This document shows positions 56,341 through 64,000 of a stretch of 64,000 bases of DNA, piece by piece. A model generated the notes under the pieces. It made no database searches. It was given only the letters and a program-made list of their open reading frames with translations, and had not been told where the DNA came from. Origin of the DNA: Eutypa lata (taxonomy: Eukaryota > Ascomycota > Sordariomycetes > Xylariales > Diatrypaceae); NCBI GenBank assembly GCA_022661535.1, contig JAKULF010000008.1, positions 1,364,001 to 1,428,000 of the forward strand, in the 5' to 3' direction. A program made the position numbers and the translations under genes. The first letter of the stretch is position 1. Every line of letters begins with the position of its first letter.

Positions 56341-58400
56341 TTAGCCGGCGTAACGTGTTGTTACTTGACTACTTATACACACACGCGCGCGCGCGCTCTC
56401 TCAGACCGTCATGAAAATCTCGAGTTTTCTACACCAGGAGGATCGATTTCACTACCTGGACATTTGGAGCTTTCAACACATATCAAAGGCCCACGACATA
56501 CCAAGTCTAGTGCCAGCTAGGGCGTAGTCCGGCTCCCCTGAGGCTACTAGGTCTCCGAAGCAAGGAGGATGGTGCCGGGGAAGATAGTGCTGGGATTTGC
56601 ACGTGCATCATCAACATCTCTTAGGATGTGATCCATCATTAGAACGGATGACGACGGGGTCGAAAGACAGTTCAACGCAGGGAAGGGAGTGCACGAGGAA
56701 CCTTCTCCGAACCTGAATTCCGAGTATTCCGAGCATCCCGGAAGACATGTGGCCAACCTCGCACTGGCGTTGTTGGAACCCACCATATCATGATGGCCAT
56801 CGGCGCCGTATAAGCCTGGCTTGACCATCTATGCACTTCTTGATGGCAAATTCTAGATTGTTACTGCACGCTGATATGGGTCCCAATGACCAAGGCTACT
56901 CACTTACTTGGATTTGGTTCGGATGTATTGAGGGCTTTCAGGGACATGAAGGGTGGACATATGAGCAGCAATGGGGTTAACATGAACCCACTCATTGCGA
57001 ATCTAGATAAATAACCTAGATTGCAGTTAATATAATGCCATCGTTGAGCAAAAGTCGCATGTTTCTGTGCAATCAAGTCACATGGTTATGTCCCAAACTA
57101 CACATATCAACTAATGGTAAACACCAAAACAAATAATACAGGATAAGAGGATTCAAAAGAATGGAAGAGTAGTATATAACACTAACACATCCCATGTACG
57201 TAGTCTTTTCTTCTTCTTTCTATCATCCTGGTCTCCCGATAGTTTAACTATGTACTGTACAGATCTGAGCCTCGGCGCCGGGTGATTGACAATCTGAGAC
57301 AAGACACGGTGTGTGCGTCCTGTAGTGCTACGCCGCGTTGGCACCGCGTCGATATCCGTCAATCCTATAGTTAGGGTTTAGAGTAGTTAGTCAGGTACCC
57401 GCGGTGTCCGATCTCCAGGAACGGTCGATCTAGTCAGTCTTCAGATCACTGGACTTCTTCCCGGGTCGCTTCAACATCCGAATCCGAGTCTTCCCTGTCT
57501 GTCAAGTTATCAACCGCTCCCCATTCAATAAGGGGGGATGCCACGATCCCGGTCAGAATGGGGTGTTATCTATGTACATACGAAATGTTCTAGGGATGAT
57601 TGGGTTGGACATGGTTCTTCGGAAGAGATATTCGAGGCTTCGGAGTCTACTATGCATCGTGCAAGGTATTGCAAAGAAGTTAATAATCGAATTGTTATTT
57701 TGGTCGTACGTCGTGTATGGATGGCCCCAGCTATCCTCATTCCGTGTTCGCAAGCGCATGTACCATCTTGAACCGTCATCCTCTTTCTCAATAAGCAACT
57801 ATTCCATGAACTCCCCTGTCATGCCATGCAACCCCGACCTGGAAGCCTATTTATTGTATGCAAAGCCCTAAACTCCGACCTGGGCCTACGTTCAAGCTCC
57901 TGTCATTGACACCCCCCCCCCAAAACGCCTATCCTTTCGAGCCATAGTCATAACGTGCGTAAACTCCGCTAAAGGATAATGACACTGCTTATCGTGTGTA
58001 TTTATATGATGCCTGAAAGCAGGTAGGTACGTGGATACCTAAGAAAGAGATCTTTTTTTAAAAAAGGAAAATAAAATAAAGGGGTATCAAGTCTATGCCT
58101 GAAAGCAAATGCAAAACCCCTAAAACCATAGTATCGTAATCGTAATCGCAGGATGGTCGCTCCTGATATGGCTCCGAGAATGGAAATTTTTCGTCTTCAT
58201 CATCAACGGATGGTGGGAGATGTTGATGCTTCATCGTTTCAAGATTGTGATTGTAGTAAGGGAAACAGAGTAAACGAAAAAAAAAAAAAAAAAAGAAGAA
58301 GAAAAAACATGCGGTGATCGTCAACGTGCCCCCCTTACTTTTTTTCTCTTGCAACCCAAATATTCCTTCCTCCCTTCCTCCCTTCTTTCCCCCATCTCTT
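56341..58400. other. Gene-free region left of the photoreceptor gene
   Basis: This is convergent 3' flanking sequence. It contains a (CG)n-like run at 56381-56396, a C homopolymer near 57911 and an A homopolymer near 58,280. Open frames at 56547-56828 and 57538-57871 overlap each other on both strands and lack coding character. Confidence 0.5.
58277..58294. repeat. Poly(A) homopolymer
   Basis: Eighteen consecutive A on the plus strand, followed by GAAGAAG-type purines, in the 3' flank of the photoreceptor gene. Confidence 0.9.
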
Positions 58401-59585
58401 TCACCAAGTCTTCTCAGCCTGAAACCCAACCGAGTACCTCGGCGCCTCACCACAGCCATCCCAGCACACGGGAATCATCGTGAGAACATTAACGAACGGT
58501 CGGCCATCCTTCCGGAAGTTGGGGACCTCGACCACGAGCTCGGTGTTCGTCTCGATGGCGCGCCGCATCTGCTGCCGGATGCTCTTCATGTTGCTATTGT
58601 TACTACTACTACTACTACCACCACCACCACCATTACTATTGCTAGTAGCCGCATGCCGCCTAGTGCTGCTACTGCTTCTGCTGCTGTTGCTGCCACCACT
58701 GTTGCTGCGGGAACCCCCATGACGCTGTTGAGGATGTTGAGGATGATGATGATGATGTCGATGATGATGACTGGTAGGTGGTGGTGGTGGTGGTGGTGGT
58801 GGCGGCGCCTGCAGAAACCGACAGTTGCGCCCTAGGATCTCCTGCTGCGTGTAGCCCGTCAGCGCCTCGAACGCCTCCGACGCGTACACGGCCGGGTAGT
58901 CGGGCTGTAGCAGGTCGCACATGAGAAGCGCGCAGGATGCGTCGACGGCGCCCAGCTCGACGGTGGGATTCTGACGCATCGTGACCCGTACCTATTTCAT
59001 CAATTCTTTTTTTTAATAACCAGGGTACGTATGAGTGAATAGGGGCAGATCGTGGTTCGAAGGCATTCTTTGCCCTTCGATGATGAGGGGAGTTAATAGA
59101 ACAGGAGGTAGTAAGAAAGAGGAGGAGGGAAGCATGGTGTATGATCGAAGAGGCATGTATGTATGTATGTATGTTGGATGAGATGAGATGAGATGAGACG
59201 AGACGAGACGAGACGAAATGTGAATGATAAGAAAACGTACGAGGATGCTCATCATGTCAAAGCCGCTCGGAGCGTACAAGCCCGGGTAGATGACCGTGTC
59301 GTGGACATAATCCTGCGGGGCCACGGCGATGCCCGTCGCCGCGATTGCTGTCGTTGCCGCTCCGTCTGGCAATGTAGTTCTTGTTTCGGCATCTTCTTGA
59401 AAGTTGTACTTGGGGGATGTGGTTAGTGACCTTCGTTATATCACATATAATAATGATGACAACCTAAGGCGGCAAATGCCACTTTCCGAACCAGGGGCCG
59501 TTCATAGCCATGCTTGGTAGCAAACCATCAGAGAAAGGTATATCCTAGGACTTACTTGCAGTGCATTAGCCTCCCAGGGGTTCAT
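58401..59585 (-). CDS. vvd: VIVID-type LOV-domain blue-light photoreceptor with large insertion
   Basis: This is a small flavin-binding LOV protein that in Neurospora tunes photoadaptation by binding the White Collar complex. Exon 3, 58991-58401, and exon 2, up to 59409 and ending at 59241 (GTACGT donor), join in phase: GFDMMSIL to VRVTMRQNPTVELG. The exon 1 candidate, 59585-59556, reads MNPWEANALQ, matching the VVD N-terminus, but its link to exon 2 is one phase off at the obvious CCAAG acceptor. The 5' end is therefore unsettled. VVD hallmarks are YPGLYAPSGFDMM (N-cap), VYASEAFEALTGY, the photoactive Cys in GRNCRFLQ, VEVPNFRKDGRPFVNVLTMIPV, and GFQ near the C-terminus. Between FLQA and MKSIRQQM lies a 72-residue Pro/His/Ser/Asn/Gly tract absent from Neurospora VVD, which has a far shorter loop there. 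Confidence 0.88.
58590..58805 (-). repeat. In-frame trinucleotide-repeat insertion inside the LOV domain
   Basis: Consecutive triplet repeats code for Pro10, His-rich, Ser/Asn/Gly-rich, Gly5 and Ser5 runs, without a stop or a frame change. It sits exactly at the loop after the flavin-Cys helix. Confidence 0.85.
59154..59218. repeat. (GTAT)n followed by (GATGA)/(GACGA)n microsatellites in the photoreceptor intron
   Basis: About five GTAT units, then four ATGAG and four ACGAG pentamers, lie inside the 249-bp intron 58992-59240 of the VIVID-type gene. Confidence 0.85.
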
Positions 59586-62500
59586 CGTTGGGCGTTGGGG
59601 TAGGCGTGTAAGGACAGGACAGGACAAGGCGACGATGTTGAGGGGAAGCTGGAAGCAGGGGTTGTGAAGGTTGGACGGTAATCTTTCAGCGCGATTATCC
59701 TTTTTCCTTTTTCCTTGAAGCTCAAGGTTCAGGGGGTGTTGGTTATATGCTTTGCTGGTAAAGTCCGGACTCCAGGGTGATCAGAAGTACATGCGAATGA
59801 CCAATGGTAACATGTACGGCAAGAGAAATAGTATAGCAAATATATCCCTAGCCTCAAGGGGAAAAAAGGTAATGTTGATATTAAATGGTTACTAGAACAG
59901 CCATCCCATCCTGTTCATTATGCGACCTAAATATAAAACCTTTTTTTTTTCTTCGAGTTGCAGAACTCGAGAGATGCACGAGATGAATACTATTTAGGGA
60001 CAGTCAGTTCACAGGATAAACGTGGCTAAGATTTATTCGTCTCATGGTTCTTGCCTTTGAGGGGCATCTAGGCGAGTATCCGGTAATGAGATGGGGGGGT
60101 ATGGTGGATTAGGGATGGGAGGCATGATCGCAAGCATCAAGCACTTGCACGCATATCTTAGTCTTAAAGTCTAATATCCTGGACAGTTGCAGAAGGTTGA
60201 CTCTCCCGCGACTGTATAAAGAAAGAAACCCCAGCTGCCCAGCAAGGTACTAGTTAGTTAACTATCTATTGCACCTGTTCTAGCCCGATCTAACCGGAGG
60301 ATGCGAGGAATGGGGCCAAGCGATGCAACTGCCGTTGGGTGATCGCAGGGAACCGATGTAGGTCGCCACGATCGAGCGGGAGCCGAAGAGTGACCAAAGC
60401 CTTTTTTTGCTCCAATATCGTCGATCCCCCAAACCGTTTTGTTCAAGAACCAAACTAAACCACTCCTGGATGACAAAAAGTAATTCGATGACAAGTGCCA
60501 TTGGACCACGGTGGCTTGACCCAAGAAAGCTTATGAACCCTTTCCGGTGAGAAGTGTGTATTTCTAACTTTACCCGCGTATGTATCTACTAAACTAACAG
60601 GTCGGTCTGCCACTATCTAGCTGAGAGTAACACATGCTTACCTACATACCTACCTACATACATAATGTACCCTACCACCGATTCGGGGAATTTGCTGTAC
60701 AACGTTTCACTTGTTTCTCGAACTACGGCCGAATGCAAATAAAGCAGATTTATTAGATCCCTATAACTGTCTGTCAACTAGCACCAACAATAATCACTCT
60801 TACCACAGAGCTTATCTAAGTTGCTGTTTAATCCGCATAGTGAAACATGTAAAAGCCAAGCCCCATTATTATTAGGCTTACCACGTGCGGACACATATAC
60901 AAAAGAGAGTGGCAAGACAAAGTTTCGCCGGCGTCTTTCTTTCAAAGGCTTGCTTGACCGTTTTCAGTCTTCAATCACGATGTGTATAAAGTTATGTGTG
61001 TGTGTGTGTGCGTGTGTGCGTGTGTGCGTGTGGGGCGATTTGTACAAACTGCCTTTTTCGTTGGACCTAAGGATCAATGCCGCATTTTTCTGCAAGTGAC
61101 CGTAGTTAGGATTTAGTACAAACATCAATGCTCTTCTTGTCTTCTTTTGCTGACTTGGCGGTGGTTTCCCGCTGGCGGAAGCGTGGGGCGGGAGAGCGGC
61201 TCCTTCAATTCAAAATTCCCCGGCGATCTCCTAAAGAAACGGCCTTCCTCAAGATCTTGAACGGAGCCGGCATCGTCATTGGACCCTAACTTAATATAGT
61301 GGGTCCCCTTCCCGTGATCGGTCCGGTTCCAATGAGCCTCCAACGTGTGAAAACATCGTGGGGTTCTAAACATCCTCCTTCTAGGTAGGTGGTGCAACCT
61401 GCAACCCTCTTTTCTGCCAGCGTTCTTTGCGCGCAAGTAGCACACTAATATTTAATCATGGCTTGAGATCAAGAGTAAGTATGTTCCCGATCACATTAGA
61501 GTCAATGGCGGACATGGAATTCACCAATTGAGCTTTAAGAAGAACCTCTTGATGTCTATAAAATGTTGTTAGGAATGTGCAATCCCATGCCTATACGGTG
61601 TTATCAAACAGTTGACTCTATCTAGACCCTGACAGCCCATAATACAAAAACCCTGTAAGCATATGTACCTAAGTAGCTAAGATCAGCCCCTGAAAAGGAG
61701 AAAAAAGGCAACTTTCCTTACACTGGACGTCAATCCAAAGCAGTCAGCTCCCAGCATTTCTATGACGACATGTGTCCCGATGCAGCGTACCACGCAAGCC
61801 ACGATACACTAATCAGCTACCGATCTATAATGCGGCTATTTCCCCTAATTAGTGTGAAACAAGGGTTGGGCTTGAAAGGGGGTTGCTATGTGTAACATTG
61901 ATTCGCAAGTTTTACCTTGAAAAGCGATCTTGGGATGAACTCCTGCAGATATACCTAGAGCATACATCCAACAAAAATAGCCAACGAACGATAAGCCACT
62001 ATAGTATGTATGCAGTTCATCTGATTTGATGTAGGTATTTATTAATGCACTCTCCCAGCTGGGGGTGGTGGTTCGCTTTTCAGCCTCCATATATGTGAGC
62101 CTAGGTATTTATTACTTTGTTCCTAAAACTGACCTCGGTGGCTCCTGGGAAATTAATTGTGAATTAATATTATAATTACTAAGCTTTCGCTCTGTGTGCG
62201 TGGTTATCTGCTACTATCACATTGACATATCCGTTCAATTAATAAGGGCTAGTTATAGAGATGTCTCTATAATTACTTATACAACACATTGCCCCTTTGT
62301 CTTCGAGAGATCAACGACCAGGCAGGGAGTTCCCTGTTGAAATACTGAAAGTACGTCTGTGTAACGGTCTTGTAAATGTGTAGTGCCTTCGTTGCACAGT
62401 ACAAGCTTCTTGTTGCCTTGTTTCTGAAGATGGGCTTCGGGGAGACTGCCGTCACGTCACTCACTGCTTCACTATTCACTACCTCGTTGATGTTTCGCGA

Positions 62501-63299
62501 AGTTCAATATTTTGTTATACTGCGTGAGGTGGTACGAGGGGTTAACTAATTACGAAAGATATACAGTTTATACGTAGTTACGGAGTAGAAGTATATGATC
62601 ATACGGCGCTAGGTACGTATAACTATAAGGAATTCTGGATAAGAGATCACAATTCTTAGGAGAAACAAAGGCAAAGCTCAGAACACACATGGTATTTGTA
62701 TTTACCCTCAGGATTATGTACGCCACATCTCTGGTATCCTCATATGAACAATCATCCGCGTCTCTCAAAAATGCAAATGCGAAAGCTATTCATTCCCATA
62801 TCCAGTCCTCCGCACCATTAATCATATGCGGATGATTGATTATCTACCATTTCCGCCAAGTGTACAAGAGATATACAATCAAACTACAATGCAGTCAAAC
62901 CACCAACATGCGCGTGGCCGGCGTTGATTAGCCGAGAATGCATTGCCCCTTTACTCCGGGAAAACCTTTGATTCCCCATCCATATTTTATTTCTTTTCTT
63001 TTTGTCCCCTTCCCGTAATTATTTGTAATACCTACAATGAGCCCAGTAACTCACCACAAAAATCGCACTGTGCGAACATGTGCTAGCACGGGACTACCAT
63101 CGTCTCAAACCACGCCTCCCACCACCAGGACATCGACAACGGCAGCAGCAAAACCCAGCACAGCCTGGACGACCGAGGCAGCCAAGACAAAAGCAGCCAG
63201 CAGGGCGAGCCGGACGGCCCAGACGACGGCGACCAGGAACGAGCTGGCAGCGTACAGGCCGAAGGTGGCGCGCACCACCAACCTCACCCCTACAGGTAG
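59586..63299. promoter_or_regulatory. Long gene-free region upstream of the photoreceptor gene
   Basis: These 3.7 kb have no supported gene on either strand and form the longest gene-free stretch of the window. The part adjacent to the photoreceptor should carry its promoter. A cluster of GATC/CGAT motifs lies at 60284-60427. A (GT)n run lies at 60992-61031, and CTACATAC runs near 60,640. A 106-codon minus-strand frame at 61125-61445 shows no motifs. Confidence 0.5.
60992..61031. repeat. (GT)n microsatellite with GC interruptions
   Basis: Alternating GT with regular GTGTGC interruptions in intergenic DNA. Confidence 0.9.
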
Positions 63300-64000
63300 T
63301 CAATGATGGTGGTGTGGATGCGGGTGCTGGTGCTGGTGTTGGTTATGAACATCGAGCAGGCGACGGTTCTTGGCCTGGAGCTGCCGGAACTTCTTGTCGA
63401 TGGCGTCGTGCTGCTTCTTGGCCTGGGCGAGGACGGTCTCGGACTCCTCGACGCTCATGAGGGGCGTGCTGCCGATGGCGGGGCCACCGGCGGGTCCGCC
63501 GCCGCCGCCGCCAACAACGTGCTGCTGGCCGTCGGCCGAGCTGTCGTAGCTCCCGTAGGCGCTATCTATGTGGTGAGCTACGCTGCTGTTGCTGTTGCCG
63601 TTGGGGGCCCCGGGCCCGTACTCGTCGCCGGCGCGGCCGCCGAACATCTTGCCGTCGGCGGCAGCCTCGTGCGAGGGGTAGATCCAGGGCGCCAGCTGCT
63701 GCAGGTTGACGTTCTTGGTGAAGTTCGCGTTGGGGCCCATCGTCTTGTAGCTGGTGAGGTTCAGGGACGGGAGGACGTGCTGGTTGATGCAGCTGATCGC
63801 CTCCTCGCGGTGCATCTTGCCCACCGGGTCGCTGGGGTAGTTGTCGGGGCCCGCGGGGAAGAACGAGGGGGTGCCGTTCGGAACGGCGCGGTTCTTCACG
63901 AGGCTGAAGCCGCTCGCGGGCGCGTAGCGCGGCGCGGAGAAGGCCGTGGGACGCGCGCTGTCCGCCCTTAGTCTGTCCTGGAGCTCGAGGAACTTAGCGG
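63300..64000 (-). CDS. Unrecognised fungal protein, 3' part only (runs off right edge)
   Basis: The frame stays open from the right border to the stop at 63300, so at least 232 C-terminal residues are present and the start lies outside the window. I do not recognise the family. The visible part begins AKFLELQDRLRADSARPTAF, continues SAPRYAPASGFSLVKNR and TPSFFPAGPDNYPSDPVGKM, and includes INQHVLPSLNLTSYK and LQQLAPWIYPSHEAA. It ends in a predicted helix (VEESETVLAQAKKQHDAIDKKFRQLQAKNRRLLD) and a His/Gln tail from CAY/CAG triplets. The Pro- and Tyr-rich composition with a terminal coiled coil suggests a structural or regulatory protein. The strong G/C third-position bias supports coding. Confidence 0.75.
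   Translation of the reverse strand, partial: AKFLELQDRLRADSARPTAFSAPRYAPASGFSLVKNRAVPNGTPSFFPAGPDNYPSDPVGKMHREEAISCINQHVLPSLNLTSYKTMGPNANFTKNVNLQQLAPWIYPSHEAAADGKMFGGRAGDEYGPGAPNGNSNSSVAHHIDSAYGSYDSSADGQQHVVGGGGGGPAGGPAIGSTPLMSVEESETVLAQAKKQHDAIDKKFRQLQAKNRRLLDVHNQHQHQHPHPHHHH

Noticed and set aside
61125..61445. 106-codon minus-strand frame in the long intergenic region
   Set aside because: The composition is not gene-like, there are no motifs, and no flanking exon with matching phase was found.
1..64000. CRISPR arrays, bacterial operons, ribosome binding sites and replication origins
   Set aside because: The sequence is clearly nuclear DNA of a filamentous fungus with spliced genes. No regularly spaced direct repeats were seen.

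Overview
The window is nuclear DNA of a filamentous ascomycete (Pezizomycotina). Genes are split by short GT-AG introns (about 48 to 180 bp) with CTAAC or CTGAC branch sites, and are separated by 0.5 to 3.7 kb of gene-free DNA. The gene set includes a QDE-2-type Argonaute, a VIVID-type LOV photoreceptor, a flotillin, an NPC1 homologue and a Kch1-type membrane protein. The VIVID-type protein points to Sordariomycetes; I cannot place it closer. All gene models are conceptual. I joined exons by checking reading phase across splice sites, and I moved starts to a real ATG where the longest open frame began with GTG or TTG.

Left part (1-18 kb): Argonaute (+), flotillin (-), a conserved protein of unknown function with a PPSY motif (-), a secreted lipase-like hydrolase (-) and a SprT-like zinc metalloprotease (-). 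They look like unrelated chromosomal genes.

Middle part (18-30.5 kb): a compact accessory-looking group. It holds a cytochrome P450 (+), an alpha/beta-hydrolase of the fold-3 (hormone-sensitive lipase) type (-), a small alpha/beta-hydrolase (-), a TauD/TfdA 2-oxoglutarate dioxygenase (-), an MFS permease of the Dal5/anion:cation symporter type (+) and an NAD(P)-dependent SDR reductase (+). No polyketide synthase, peptide synthetase, terpene cyclase or transcription factor is visible. The set therefore fits uptake and oxidative or hydrolytic breakdown of a small molecule better than a complete biosynthetic cluster. The dioxygenase and permease are divergently transcribed and could be co-regulated. 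An intron-containing tRNA-Gln(CTG) lies just beyond this group.

Right part (31-64 kb): a CUE/DUF1771/Smr protein (+), NPC1 sterol transporter (+), a polyglutamine-rich unknown (-), NMN adenylyltransferase (-), a PNPOx-like/FNR fusion oxidoreductase (-), Kch1-like membrane protein (-), a pseudokinase (+), a small roadblock-like protein (+), the VIVID-type photoreceptor (-) and the 3' part of an unrecognised gene running off the right edge (-). Several right-hand genes carry long in-frame trinucleotide repeats (Gln, Thr, Gly, His, Ser and Pro tracts). The most striking is a 72-residue low-complexity insertion in the LOV domain of the VIVID homologue. Intergenic DNA throughout is rich in ACCT/AGGT tetranucleotide runs and other microsatellites.
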